A stretch of 64,000 bases of DNA from Janthinobacterium sp. TB1-E2 (GCF_036885605.1 NZ_CP142523.1:3844001-3908000); one strand, 5' to 3'; counted from the stretch's first letter, positions 1-8,939 are shown. A program made the numbers and translations. Notes: a model not told the origin generated them from the letters alone.

Positions 1-1
1 G

Positions 2-43
2 GTCGTCAAGATCGACATCGCGGAATTGAGCAAGCTGAAGTAA
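2..43 (+). CDS. C-terminal end of an unidentified protein (partial)
   Basis: Only the last 13 codons are in the window, reading VVKIDIAELSKLK and ending in TAA at 41-43. This is too little to identify a family. The frame is inferred from the single clean stop and the coding-like composition of the fragment; the gene begins upstream of the window. Confidence 0.45.
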   Translation, partial: VVKIDIAELSKLK

Positions 44-90
44 GGCCGGCGCGCCGCGCTAGCGCGTGGCCGTATTAGAAAGTTGCCATC

Positions 91-96
91 TATAAT
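91..96 (+). promoter_or_regulatory. Candidate -10 element TATAAT
   Basis: A perfect TATAAT stands at 91-96. Transcription from it would begin near 103, so the upstream in-frame TTG (83) and ATG (95) would not be on the message. This favours the ATG at 113 or 122 for the following gene. No clear -35 box is seen 17 bp upstream. Confidence 0.4.
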
Positions 97-112
97 GTGG
101 CAACTTTTCTTT

Positions 113-694
113 ATGGCCATCATGACTCCATTTTCCTGCATACGCGGCGCCGCAGCGGCTGCCGCCTTGACGCTCTGCATCAGCGCGTCGGCGCAAGCTC
201 CCCTTCCATTGACCAAGCTGGTGGGCGAATACAATCTTGCCTCGTCGGCGACCGTGCCGGCCAGCACCTGGGGCTATTCCAAGGGACGCATTTTGGTCAA
301 GCAACTCGATGAGCGGCATCTGATGATCGTCCTGTCCTGCGAGTGGAAACGCGAACCGAAAGCCGTCTGCGGCGATTATTTCTATGCCCAGCAGCGCGAC
401 GACGGCCTGTATCTGCAGGACATGAATACCTTCGCCATGCGCCTGTACTTCGATCCCGCCACGCGCAAGCTCACCATCATTTCGCGCGGCGCCGACGCGA
501 AACAGAGCGTGCGGCATGACGTATTCGCCGCCACCACCGCGCCGCTCACGGACCCCGCCCTCGTGCGGCGCATGAAGCGCGAACTGTCGAATGCCGACAG
601 CAAGGAAAACCGGCGCGTGTTCGGCCCCTACACCAAGTGGGACTACCAGGAAAACCGCATTGAATTCCAGCGCCAGGACTTGACGGCGCCGTGA
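113..694 (+). CDS. Exported hypothetical protein
   Basis: About 193 residues with a typical cleavable signal peptide: a short basic start, an Ala/Leu core and a probable cut after SASAQA. The mature part has aromatic and basic residues and two cysteines (SCEWKREPKAVCGDY). That suggests a small periplasmic beta-rich protein, but I do not recognise the family. In-frame starts exist at 83 (TTG), 95, 113 and 122. A TATAAT at 91-96 favours 113 or 122, and neither has a strong Shine-Dalgarno sequence. It stands alone between the partial upstream gene and the minus-strand sigma factor locus. Confidence 0.7.
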   Translation: MAIMTPFSCIRGAAAAAALTLCISASAQAPLPLTKLVGEYNLASSATVPASTWGYSKGRILVKQLDERHLMIVLSCEWKREPKAVCGDYFYAQQRDDGLYLQDMNTFAMRLYFDPATRKLTIISRGADAKQSVRHDVFAATTAPLTDPALVRRMKRELSNADSKENRRVFGPYTKWDYQENRIEFQRQDLTAP

Positions 695-765
695 TGGCGC
701 GCCTGGGCGGGCTTCAGACGCGATACGGTCTGGCCCGCAATGGGCCTGGTCGGCCGACGAGGGAC

Positions 766-1011
766 CTAGCGTTTTTCAATTCCGATCATTTTTGGCGGCG
801 ATGGATCTTTTCTGCGCTCGCATACCAATACGCGCAAAGCGACAGCTAGCGACACGCCATTTGTGTGCAAGTATTTTGCCGCCACAGCGGTGCCAAGCAT
901 TTCCTGGAAAATAATCGCCACATCTATTTTTTGTGCGGTCAATGCGTCGATCCGCCTGGGATGATCAAGCTCCAACTGCACGAGGCCACCGATGTAATTT
1001 TTATTTACCAT
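766..1011 (-). CDS. Small hypothetical protein downstream of ECF sigma factor
   Basis: An 81-residue frame directly downstream of the sigma factor on the same strand, with 73 bases between. The N-terminal part (GLVQLELDHPRRIDALTAQK) and the following helix-like segment look like real protein. The C-terminal third is basic. No recognised domain, signal peptide or membrane segment. The ATG lacks a Shine-Dalgarno sequence, so the start is uncertain. It is not an obvious anti-sigma factor, since it has neither a zinc HxxxCxxC motif nor a membrane helix. The frame could be spurious. Confidence 0.45.
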   Translation of the reverse strand: MVNKNYIGGLVQLELDHPRRIDALTAQKIDVAIIFQEMLGTAVAAKYLHTNGVSLAVALRVLVCERRKDPSPPKMIGIEKR

Positions 1012-1084
1012 GTAAATTCATGTCAAGTATGGAACAGGCACCGTAACCTCCCGCTTCGGGACTACCGTAGTTCGGCAGCCCCCC

Positions 1085-1654
1085 TCATTGATCTTTTTCC
1101 AGTATCTTGCGTATCTCTGCCCTTACTCTGTGGATACGGCTTCGTACAGTTCCCATCGGGCATCCCATCCTTATTGCAATCTCGTCATAGCGCATACCTT
1201 CATCCTCGCGCAACAATAATGCCTTTTTCAAGGGCGCCGGCAAATTGGCGATTAATCGAATAATTTCCATCCCCGTTTCCATTGCACTGCATATCTCTTC
1301 CGGACTATCTTCATGAACCATTTTCAATGCACCAATGGAATAATCCGTATCATCAATTAAATCAAGCGAACTTGATTTAATTTCCCCGTCACCACGATAA
1401 TCAGACCTTATACAGCGCATGGCCATTGAATATAACTTTGGATAAAACATCGAACACCCACAACCTCTTTTAAACCATAGAAAAACATTGAAAAATATAA
1501 GCTGAACCATGTCATCGATATCTTCCTCGCGAGGAATGGACTGACTTACCAAATTTCTTATGCGGATACGATATCTGATATACAGCGCATGAAATGCCGA
1601 TGCAGTATTCACACAATTAATTTCTAATGAGAAATTTTCATTTCCATCGGACAT
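1085..1654 (-). CDS. ECF-type RNA polymerase sigma factor
   Basis: A 189-residue sigma-70-family protein of ECF size. Residues about 20-90 fit region 2, with a patch containing EEDIDDMVQLIFFNVFLWF. Residues about 130-180 are a clear region 4 helix-turn-helix: LPAPLKKALLLREDEGM followed by YDEIAIRMGCPMGTVRSRIH. It should recruit RNA polymerase to a small set of promoters. Unusually, it has a Cys-rich stretch (RGCGCSM) between regions 2 and 4. No anti-sigma factor is recognisable nearby, so control may be transcriptional or through a partner elsewhere. The AT-rich 350 bases upstream probably hold its promoter. Confidence 0.88.
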   Translation of the reverse strand: MSDGNENFSLEINCVNTASAFHALYIRYRIRIRNLVSQSIPREEDIDDMVQLIFFNVFLWFKRGCGCSMFYPKLYSMAMRCIRSDYRGDGEIKSSSLDLIDDTDYSIGALKMVHEDSPEEICSAMETGMEIIRLIANLPAPLKKALLLREDEGMRYDEIAIRMGCPMGTVRSRIHRVRAEIRKILEKDQ

Positions 1655-2005
1655 GCATCACTCACTGTAGACAAAGTTGATCTCATATCCTAGCAGCAAG
1701 AATATATCCTCAAGCTAACACCCAAAAGAACATTGATTTATATCAATACATGCAATACAAGATATTTAATATTATAAAAAAATAAATCTATATTCCATCA
1801 AGAAATAATTAACCATGAAATGTTTTTTATGCACGAAAAAATAACACTGTTCCAGACTTAATTAAATCTATTGAGGTAATTAATGTTTCCTTATAGAAAT
1901 TTTCTATTGATAGCTTATTGACGTGTTCGCCTTCGTGCGCAAGGATAAATGTTTATGTAGTAATATTAAAAAAAATATTCAAAGCATTTTGGGTGAGCAT
2001 TCCTG
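1655..2005. other. AT-rich intergenic region between divergent genes
   Basis: About 350 bases, much more AT-rich than the surroundings, lie between the sigma factor (minus) and the small gene at 2006 (plus). I see no open frame of interest. Runs of A/T and many TATA-like words make it a likely promoter region for both genes, possibly bound by H-NS-type silencers. I could not single out one promoter. Confidence 0.5.
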
Positions 2006-2266
2006 ATGAGTAAAAAAACAAGCACTTCATACGTCATCGAGTTTACGCAGCGAACGACGCGGGTATTGAGGTCGCTCAATGTGGAGTCTGGACGAATGAA
2101 GATTGACATCAAAGATACGGCGATGCCGTTCGACACCCGAATAGTCGATGCCTGGATCAGCATCGAAGACGGCATCCTGTGGCTGGAGCATGAAACGGGA
2201 GATGAGCATACGGTGAGAATCAGGCTTGCCACGGTGCTGCGCTGGTCGCGTCAACCCAAATGGTAG
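2006..2266 (+). CDS. Small hypothetical protein
   Basis: An 86-residue basic protein beginning MSKKTSTSYVIEF. The ATG is preceded by GGGTGAG with an 8-base gap, a credible ribosome binding site. The sequence alternates hydrophobic and charged residues (RMKIDIKDTAMPF, DGILWLEHETGDEH), suggesting a small beta domain. There is no signal peptide or membrane helix, and I recognise no family. It is divergent from the ECF sigma factor across an AT-rich gap and convergent with the photolyase-like gene. Confidence 0.6.
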   Translation: MSKKTSTSYVIEFTQRTTRVLRSLNVESGRMKIDIKDTAMPFDTRIVDAWISIEDGILWLEHETGDEHTVRIRLATVLRWSRQPKW

Positions 2267-2392
2267 CCAGGCTGCCGGCGCCACGCGGCAGTTTTTGCCA
2301 CCTTCTCTGCTACAGTTTCTTCATGCCACCCTGCTGAAAGCGGGGTCGGGCGCAATACCCTCCGAGCAGGTCGCGGGCTATATTGCCTGGCG

Positions 2393-3934
2393 TTACAGGG
2401 AATCGAGCCTGGCCAGCATCGTGGCAGCCTGCTGCCGGAAAGCCGCGATTGTCGCCTCGTCCATTTTCTCCAGCTGGCGATACGCCATGCCTATGCGGGG
2501 ATTGCGCTCCAATGTGTCCGCGTTGCGATGGAAAAAATCCCAGTACAGGGCATTGAAGGGACAGGCGCGCTCGCCGATGCGCGCCTTTTTATCGTAATGG
2601 CAGCCTTTGCAATAATCACCCATGCGGTCGATATACGCGGCGCTGGAGACATACGGCTTGGTGGCCAGCAGCCCGCCATCGGCGAACTGGCTCATGCCGG
2701 CGGTGTTGGGCAGTTCCACCCATTCGAAGGCATCGATATAAATGCCCAGGTACCAGCCATGCACCTTGGCCGGATCGAGGCCGGCCAGCAGCGAGAAATT
2801 GCCGATCACCATCAGGCGCTGGATGTGATGCGCATGCGCCTGTTCCAGCGACTGGGTAATCGCCCGCGACAGGCAATGCATCTTCGTCTTGCCATCCCAG
2901 AACCATGACGGCAGCGGGCGCGCATGGCCAAAGAAATTCTTTTCGGCATACCCAGGCATCTGGGCCCAATACACACCGCGCACATATTCGCGCCAACCCA
3001 GGATCTGGCGTATAAAGCCCTCGACCGCAGCCAAGGGGGCATGGCCGGCGTGATAAGCCGCTTGCGCCCTGGCGACGACTTCGCGCGGATTAAGCATTTT
3101 CACGTTCAGCGCGAACGACAGCAGGGAATGAAACAAGCGCCACGCCTTGACGCTCATCGCATCCTGGAAGTCGCCAAAATGCGGCAAGGCCCGCTCGATG
3201 AAGGCATCGAGCTGCTGCAGCGCCTCATCCCGGTTCAGCGCCCACGCCAGCCGGTCCGCACGCGGCGCGCCGAAGCTTTTCACGCCGGCCGCGACGATGC
3301 TTTCCCATAGCCGAGAATGGTCATGCACGCTGCGCGGGTCTGGCGGCTCGGCGGGCGTGCCGCGCCAGGGCTTGCGGTTATCGTGATCGAAGTTCCACTG
3401 CCCGCCGACGGGTTTTTTCGCGTCCTCCATCAGCACTTGGTGCGTGCTGCGCATCTGACGGTAGAAGAACTCCATCAGCCATTGCTTGCGTCCGGCGAAA
3501 ATATCGGCTGCCTCGTGGCGGGCCGTATAGAAATGGTCGCTGTCGACCATCCGCCATGGAATGCGCGAGCGGCGCCCGGCCTGGTACAACTGCTGGTCGA
3601 GGCGCCACTCGTCTGGCGCCTGGTATTCGAAGGCGCAAGCGTCATAGCGAAGAATCAGCGCTTCGACATTCTCCGGTATCGAGCGCGTGCTTGCCACCTC
3701 GTCGATGGCGATGTAATGCACGGTGTGACCACGCTGGCGCAGCTGGCGCGCCAGTTCGCGCATGGCAGCGAAGATCGCCAGGATTTTCTGCGCATGGTGC
3801 AGCACATAATCGGTTTCCTGCCGCACCTCCATCAAGACATAGATGGTGGCGTCATCGACTTCGGTGAACCAGCGGTGCTGGGCATTGAGCTGGTCACCGA
3901 GTATCAGGCGCAGCGTGGGCTTCGGTGAGGTCAT
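2393..3934 (-). CDS. Photolyase/cryptochrome-related protein (FeS-BCP, PhrB-like)
   Basis: A 513-residue protein of the deoxyribodipyrimidine photolyase-related family, which includes bacterial (6-4) photolyases and iron-sulfur cryptochromes. The N-terminus LRLILGDQLNAQHRWF is the characteristic opening of the antenna domain. Near the C-terminus the cluster CKGCHY...ACPFNALYW supplies cysteines of the family's [4Fe-4S] site. It probably binds FAD and repairs UV photoproducts or acts as a light sensor. The start has no good Shine-Dalgarno sequence. It lies 42 bases downstream of the penicillin-binding protein gene on the same strand and may be co-transcribed with it. Confidence 0.88.
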   Translation of the reverse strand: MTSPKPTLRLILGDQLNAQHRWFTEVDDATIYVLMEVRQETDYVLHHAQKILAIFAAMRELARQLRQRGHTVHYIAIDEVASTRSIPENVEALILRYDACAFEYQAPDEWRLDQQLYQAGRRSRIPWRMVDSDHFYTARHEAADIFAGRKQWLMEFFYRQMRSTHQVLMEDAKKPVGGQWNFDHDNRKPWRGTPAEPPDPRSVHDHSRLWESIVAAGVKSFGAPRADRLAWALNRDEALQQLDAFIERALPHFGDFQDAMSVKAWRLFHSLLSFALNVKMLNPREVVARAQAAYHAGHAPLAAVEGFIRQILGWREYVRGVYWAQMPGYAEKNFFGHARPLPSWFWDGKTKMHCLSRAITQSLEQAHAHHIQRLMVIGNFSLLAGLDPAKVHGWYLGIYIDAFEWVELPNTAGMSQFADGGLLATKPYVSSAAYIDRMGDYCKGCHYDKKARIGERACPFNALYWDFFHRNADTLERNPRIGMAYRQLEKMDEATIAAFRQQAATMLARLDSL

Positions 3935-3976
3935 GATTAATCTGTACGATGGTTGAATTCACCGCGGCGGCGGCGC

Positions 3977-6442
3977 TTATCCCTGCGGTGCCGGCACCGG
4001 CTGCGGTACGGGAGCTGGCGCGGGCGCAGGAGCAGGCTCCGGCACCGCCTTGCCATGCGATTCCTGCCCGCCATCGCCTTCGGCCGGCATGGCCAGCGGC
4101 GCCGGCGGCGCGCCCTCTTGCAGCAAATCTCCGGGCTCTTCCACCGGTTCATCCTGCGGTTCCTCGACCGGCTCCACGTGGCGCAGCGGCGGTGGCGGCT
4201 TGCCGCCGGGGAAGATCGCGTCACGCGACAGCTTGCCCGTGTCGAGCGCCGTCTTGAAGAAGTCGCCCACCACCAGCACGGCGTTGTGGCCGCCCTGGCC
4301 CCAGTAGTTGCTGCGCATGGTGACCCTGGCGTCGTTGAATCCGACCCAGGCGCCGCCCACCAGTTCCGGATGCATCAGAATGAACCAGCCGTCCGCATTG
4401 TTTTGCGTCGTGCCGCTCTTGCCGGCCACGTCGGAGCGGATGCCGAAACGGCTGCGGATGGCCGTGCCCGTGCCGCGGTCGATCACGCCGCGCATCATGT
4501 CCGTCAGGGTGGCCGCCGATTCGGCCTGCATGGCGCGCTTGGGCTTGTCTTCGCCGAAACGGGCGATGACCTTGCCTTCGCGGTCCGTGATATGCGTGAC
4601 GACAAACGGCAGGCGCGCTTCGCCCTGGGCCGCGATGCTGGCGTAGGCGTTGACCATTTCCAGCAAGGTGACGGGACTGGTGCCCAGCGCCAAGGACGGC
4701 ACTTTTTCCAGCTTGCTGTCGCGGATACCGAGCGCGCGCGCCAGCTTGATGATCGGCGGCAAGCCGACGTCCTGCATCACTTGCGCCGTGATCGTGTTTT
4801 TCGAGTAGACGAGGCCGTCGCGCATGGTCATGTCCCGCCCCGTCGTGCCGCTCATGTCCGTCGGACGCCATTTCGTGCCGTCGGCCGCCTTGATATCCAT
4901 CACGGCGTCGCGGTAGACGTGTTCAGGGCTCAAGCCTTTTTCCAGCGCCGCGCCGTACACGATGGGTTTGAAGGTGGAGCCGGGCTGGCGCGCCGCCTGC
5001 GACACGTGGTCGAACTGTTCGCGCGCAAAGTCGCGGCTGCCTACCCAGGCGCGCACAGCGCCCGTGGCCGGGTCCATGGCCGTAAAGCCCGCTTCCAGGC
5101 GCGTCTTCGACTTGCGCAGGGCTGCCATGAAGGCGCGGTCGCCCTTGAGTCTTTCCAGCGCTTCATCCGGCGTGCCGCCGGCGGCCGTCAGCTTGCGGTA
5201 GTCGGCCGATTCGCGCACGAAACTGTCGAGCAAGCCAGGATGCGATTTCCAGAAATAATCAAACGCCACGCTGCCGCCCTGCATGCCCGCGTACATGCCC
5301 GTCGAGGTGGACGACGGCACGCCGGCGCGGCTCCATTCCACGTCGGCGATCGCCTGCAAGGCATTCGCCTGGCGCTCGACGGCGCGCTCGGCCGCCTGCT
5401 GCAGATCGTAATCGAGCGTGGTGTGCACCACCAGGGCATCGAGTTCCAGGTTGTAATCGTTTTCGTCAGCCCACTCGATCAGCCACTTGCGCACATAGGC
5501 CGTGAAATGGCTGTCCGATTGCGCCCGCTCGCTCTGGCGCTCGAAATGCAGGCGCAGCGGCCGTTTCACCAGCTGCTTGTAGCGCGCCTCGTCGATGACG
5601 TCGTGCTTGCGCATCTGCCCCAGCACCACGTTGCGGCGCTGCAGCGAGCGTTCTGGATTGCCGACGGGATTGTAGTAATTCGTGCCCTTGAGCATGCCGA
5701 CCAGGGTGGCGCTTTCGAGGATATCGAGGCGCGACGCGGGCTTGTCGAAATAAGTGCGGGCCGCCATCTCGATGCCGTAGGTGTTGTACAGGAAGGGGAC
5801 GGTGTTCAGGTACGCTTCGAGGATTTCCGTCTTGCTGTACGTGGCCTCGATCTTGAGGGCCGTGATCAGCTCCTTCAGCTTGCGGTTCAGGTTGCGCGAG
5901 CGGCCGATTTCTTCGGGGAACATATTGCGCGCGAGCTGCTGCGTGATGGTGGAACCGCCCTGGGGGTTGCCGCTCGCCGTGTGCAGGATGGCGCCCGCCG
6001 TGCGCGTGAAATCGACGCCGTGGTGTTGGTAGAAACGGTGGTCTTCCGTCGAGATCAAGGCGCTGATCACGTTCGGCGAAATCTGTTTTAACGTGACCCG
6101 TTCCTGCAAGCCCTGGTCGAAGCGGGCCAGTTCCTTGCCATCGGCGCTGACCATGGTGCTCGGCGCGGCCGCGCGCGCCTGGCGCAAGTCGTGGATGCTC
6201 GGCGTCAGGGGGATCAGCAGCAGCATGTACAAGGTCAGCAGCGCCAGCACGGCCAGGAAAGACCAGAGCCCCAGCACCAGCGCGCGCCGCACGGGCGGCA
6301 AGGTCATCAAGTGCGCGTGACCACGCCGATACAACGCCACCGCCCTCATCCACGCCGCGCTTCCCACCCGCAATGCCTGCGCGCGCGTCCACATCCATGC
6401 CTGCCTTGCTTTTTCCTGAAACTGCTCCATGCCTGATGCCAT
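3977..6442 (-). CDS. Bifunctional penicillin-binding protein 1 (transglycosylase/transpeptidase)
   Basis: A class A PBP of about 821 residues that polymerises and cross-links peptidoglycan in the periplasm. In order: a short cytoplasmic N-terminus, one membrane helix (LVLGLWSFLAVLALLTLYML), a GT51 domain with STEDHRFYQHHGVDF and GGSTITQQLARNMF, then a transpeptidase domain. The transpeptidase shows the active-site serine motif GSTFKP, the SxN motif SKN and the KSGTT box. The C-terminal tail is rich in Pro, Glu and Ala. Translation could start further upstream, but the ATG at 6442 has AAGG eight bases before it and is preferred. A second ATG lies at 6430. Confidence 0.93.
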   Translation of the reverse strand: MASGMEQFQEKARQAWMWTRAQALRVGSAAWMRAVALYRRGHAHLMTLPPVRRALVLGLWSFLAVLALLTLYMLLLIPLTPSIHDLRQARAAAPSTMVSADGKELARFDQGLQERVTLKQISPNVISALISTEDHRFYQHHGVDFTRTAGAILHTASGNPQGGSTITQQLARNMFPEEIGRSRNLNRKLKELITALKIEATYSKTEILEAYLNTVPFLYNTYGIEMAARTYFDKPASRLDILESATLVGMLKGTNYYNPVGNPERSLQRRNVVLGQMRKHDVIDEARYKQLVKRPLRLHFERQSERAQSDSHFTAYVRKWLIEWADENDYNLELDALVVHTTLDYDLQQAAERAVERQANALQAIADVEWSRAGVPSSTSTGMYAGMQGGSVAFDYFWKSHPGLLDSFVRESADYRKLTAAGGTPDEALERLKGDRAFMAALRKSKTRLEAGFTAMDPATGAVRAWVGSRDFAREQFDHVSQAARQPGSTFKPIVYGAALEKGLSPEHVYRDAVMDIKAADGTKWRPTDMSGTTGRDMTMRDGLVYSKNTITAQVMQDVGLPPIIKLARALGIRDSKLEKVPSLALGTSPVTLLEMVNAYASIAAQGEARLPFVVTHITDREGKVIARFGEDKPKRAMQAESAATLTDMMRGVIDRGTGTAIRSRFGIRSDVAGKSGTTQNNADGWFILMHPELVGGAWVGFNDARVTMRSNYWGQGGHNAVLVVGDFFKTALDTGKLSRDAIFPGGKPPPPLRHVEPVEEPQDEPVEEPGDLLQEGAPPAPLAMPAEGDGGQESHGKAVPEPAPAPAPAPVPQPVPAPQG

Positions 6443-6516
6443 GCCTGTAACCTTGTCTGATGCCGGAAAATCCGTTTCAGCAAGTATATAGGGCGGGCAA
6501 CAAAGCGGGCCGGAAT

Positions 6517-6912
6517 TTACGCCAGGCAAGCATCGAGGCGCACCACAGTGACGCCGACATACGCGCCCACGCAGCGCGCATCATGCGTCGTAAACGGGTT
6601 TTCCAATTGCAGCAAGCCGCAATCGCAGATGACGGGGTCGACCTGGGTCACGACGCCCAGCGCCAGGTAGCGCCAGCCGTCAAGCCGGCGCAGGCCCTGC
6701 TCCCGGCCAGGGTTGGCACGAAAAATGGCGTCCCAATCGTCAAGCTCGCCGGGCATGGGCCACAGTTCGAGCTGGACTTGCGTGCCGGCGGCCAGCTGCG
6801 CACCGCCGAACTCGTCCATCACGTGCAGGCGCTGGCCGCCCACTTCGATGACGGCTTCCAGGTACTCGCCTTCGGAAGCGATGAAGGTGGCGGCAACGAT
6901 GCTGGCCGTCAC
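6517..6912 (-). CDS. Hypothetical protein translationally coupled to the beta-lactamase
   Basis: A 131-residue protein whose GTG start (6912-6910) overlaps the beta-lactamase stop in a GTGA, with GGAG 11 bases upstream. It begins VTASIVAATFIASEGEYLEA and continues with beta-strand-like, acidic and aromatic sequence (QVQLELWPMPGELDDWDAIF). It has two close cysteines, CDCG, near residue 98. There is no signal peptide, so the product is probably cytoplasmic while its partner is periplasmic. I recognise no family. The coupling implies expression together with the beta-lactamase. Confidence 0.7.
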   Translation of the reverse strand: MTASIVAATFIASEGEYLEAVIEVGGQRLHVMDEFGGAQLAAGTQVQLELWPMPGELDDWDAIFRANPGREQGLRRLDGWRYLALGVVTQVDPVICDCGLLQLENPFTTHDARCVGAYVGVTVVRLDACLA

Positions 6913-7727
6913 TTCTGCGCCTGCTCCAGCAGGGCCGGCAATTCTTTCAGCATCGCTTCGCGCGTGCGCAGGCCTGCCGACTGCTGGCCCTTCTGCTCGT
7001 CCTGCACCAGGCGCGCGAACACGATGCTGCGTTCGCCCTTGCTGGCCCAGCCCACGAACCAGCCGTAGCCATGCGCCTCGTCGAAGCTGCCGTCGGCCTT
7101 GCGCGGGAAGGCAGCGCCCGTCTTGCCATGCACTTGCCAGCCGTCCACGTCGGCCAGGCGCGTCAGGCGCCGCGTCTGCTCCATCGCCTGTTTGGACACG
7201 GGCAACTGATCGTTGACCAGCTTGCGCAGGAAACCCAGCTGCTCGAGCGGCGAAATTTTCAGCGAGGAGCTGATCCACGAGCGTTCCAGGCTATTATCCT
7301 TGCCCTTGTCGCCCGACACGTCCGCATTGCCATAGCGCAAAGCCTTCGCGTATTTCTGGAAACGCTCGGCGCCCAGCGCCTGCGTGATCTGCTGCGAATA
7401 CCAGACGACGGAATACTGCATCCAGCGCGACGGGTCCGTATCCTGGCGCCAGGCCTCGCCGCCCCAGTCCACATAGCCCTGGCGATATGGCAGGCTGGGC
7501 TTGTGCTCGTCCTTGAGGAAGCCGGCGTCATAGCCCATCAGGCTGAGCGCGATCTTGAACGTGGATGCGGGCGTGACTCTGTCGAGACAATTACCCTCTT
7601 GCAGCAAGACCGTGCCTGTTTTGGCGTCGGCCATGGCCGTGCAGATGGTGGCGGCCTGGGTTTGCGAGGCGGCCAGTACGGCGCCTGTCAGGCCGAGGAT
7701 GAACTGGAAGAATGCGCGATATTTCAT
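6909..7727 (-). CDS. Class D (OXA-type) beta-lactamase
   Basis: A 272-residue precursor with a signal peptide (cut likely after SQTQA) that should hydrolyse beta-lactams in the periplasm. All class D landmarks are present: STFK with nucleophile Ser55, the SVV triad at 106-108, YGN at 132-134 and KTG at 202-204, followed by a GYGWFVGW stretch. The ATG is preceded by GGAGG, a strong ribosome binding site. No integron, IS or plasmid signs surround it, so it looks like a resident chromosomal OXA gene of this genus. It is followed without a gap by a coupled unknown gene. Confidence 0.93.
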   Translation of the reverse strand: MKYRAFFQFILGLTGAVLAASQTQAATICTAMADAKTGTVLLQEGNCLDRVTPASTFKIALSLMGYDAGFLKDEHKPSLPYRQGYVDWGGEAWRQDTDPSRWMQYSVVWYSQQITQALGAERFQKYAKALRYGNADVSGDKGKDNSLERSWISSSLKISPLEQLGFLRKLVNDQLPVSKQAMEQTRRLTRLADVDGWQVHGKTGAAFPRKADGSFDEAHGYGWFVGWASKGERSIVFARLVQDEQKGQQSAGLRTREAMLKELPALLEQAQK

Positions 7728-7814
7728 GAGCCTCCGGGGTTGGGGGAGTAGGACAAAGCGAAATTGTACCGGGCAGCACGGCGCGAGGCCAGCGCTGATA
7801 ACATTGCCTTGACG

Positions 7815-7982
7815 CTAGCGCCCTGCCGGTGCGCCAGGCTGGTGTTCCCTCTTCAGCCGCTCCTCTTCCAGCTCGTCCATACCGAGCTTTTCCTCGTCGA
7901 TCAGCGCATGCTCGCGCCGCTCTCGCTCCACTTGCTCTTCCAGGCTGTCTTCGTCAGGCTCCTGCGCGATTTTCTCCGGCAT
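7815..7982 (-). CDS. Small acidic, charged coiled-coil-like protein
   Basis: A 55-residue protein dominated by Glu, Asp, Arg and Lys, with a central helix (EEQVERERREHALIDEEK) likely to form a coiled coil. A longer GTG-initiated version is possible, but the ATG at 7982 is preceded by GGAGGT with a 7-base gap, which decides the start. There is no signal peptide and no recognised family. It lies 33 bases downstream of folE2 on the same strand and could be in its transcript. Confidence 0.7.
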   Translation of the reverse strand: MPEKIAQEPDEDSLEEQVERERREHALIDEEKLGMDELEEERLKREHQPGAPAGR

Positions 7983-8015
7983 GCTGTCTACCTCCACGGT
8001 GGTTGAGTGAAAAGC

Positions 8016-8927
8016 TCAGGCAAGCTTGCCCGCTTGCGCCACGGCATCGTGCGGATGCAGGCTCTCCATATGCCGTACGGTAACACGCGCCTGCGCACAG
8101 TATGGCGCCAGCGCCGCCTGCACGCGGCGGGCCGCGTCTTCCACATACATCAGATTAGCACCATTCAAGCGCGCGAACGCCTGCTCGTCGGCCCGTTTCA
8201 CGGCCGTCTGCAGCGGCGTCGCCAGCGCCGCCTCCACCAGGTCGATTAGGGGAAACAAGTCCAGCTCCGCCTGCTGCGTCAATGGTACGGTGACCGTCGC
8301 CGTGCTGCGCTGGCTGTGCGGCGTGGCCAGGCTCGCGTGTTCCTGCAGCCAGGCGCGCGCGGCCGCGCCATCGATCTCGCCCGCGCCAAACCGCGCCGCA
8401 AAGGCATCGGCAAGCAGTTGCCGCGCCAACGCCGCCGAACAGGGGCAGGTCGCCGAGTAGCCGACCTCCACCGTCAGCGACAACGTGAAGCCCTGCGGCG
8501 AGCAGCTGGCCTGCAGGCGCACGGGATACGATTTCCAGCCCGCCAGCCCCGCCGTCAGCAGCGCCGGCTGGCGCCGCAGCACGGGAAACGCCAGCGCCAG
8601 GCGCGCCTGCGTGCTACCGCAATCGGCGTGGCTGTCCACCATGCGCCGCAACACGGCGGCCAGCGCGCCCGCATCGAGCGGCTGCGCGGCCGCAAACGCA
8701 TCGAGCAGCAGATACAGGCGTGACATATGGATGCCCTTGACTGTCGGATCGAGCAAATCGACTTGCACATCGGCCCAGGCATGCACTTGCTGCGCCTGCC
8801 CGCCCTCTTCCAGCCACAAGGACAAGGCGATGCCCTGCATGCCCACCCACTCGAGCGGCAAGGGACTGCCCAGATGGGGGCCGGCCGCCACGTCGGGCAA
8901 GGGAGAGGAAATTGAATCGCGCTTCAT
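8016..8927 (-). CDS. folE2: GTP cyclohydrolase FolE2 (type IB)
   Basis: A 303-residue enzyme that converts GTP to dihydroneopterin triphosphate, the first step of folate synthesis. It is the metal-promiscuous alternative to zinc-dependent FolE. Diagnostic segments include the PLPLEWVGMQGI start region, the active-site cysteine region YSATCPCSAAL, and the C-terminal RRVQAAL...VTVRHMESLHPHDA. GGAG lies eight bases before the ATG at 8927; an ATG at 8933 is too close to it. folE2 genes are often induced by zinc shortage. Here the upstream region carries two identical inverted repeats, and the gene is divergent from an ArsR-family regulator. Confidence 0.92.
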   Translation of the reverse strand: MKRDSISSPLPDVAAGPHLGSPLPLEWVGMQGIALSLWLEEGGQAQQVHAWADVQVDLLDPTVKGIHMSRLYLLLDAFAAAQPLDAGALAAVLRRMVDSHADCGSTQARLALAFPVLRRQPALLTAGLAGWKSYPVRLQASCSPQGFTLSLTVEVGYSATCPCSAALARQLLADAFAARFGAGEIDGAAARAWLQEHASLATPHSQRSTATVTVPLTQQAELDLFPLIDLVEAALATPLQTAVKRADEQAFARLNGANLMYVEDAARRVQAALAPYCAQARVTVRHMESLHPHDAVAQAGKLA

Positions 8928-8939
8928 GGTCATGGCTCC

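Noticed and set aside
865-1263. A 132-codon plus-strand frame over the sigma factor end
   Set aside because: It overlaps region 4 of the sigma factor on the other strand, and its translation looks random.
3953-6091. A 712-codon open frame antisense to the penicillin-binding protein
   Set aside because: It is Arg/His/Ala-rich without domains and lies wholly opposite a gene with all PBP motifs. It is an effect of high GC at third positions.
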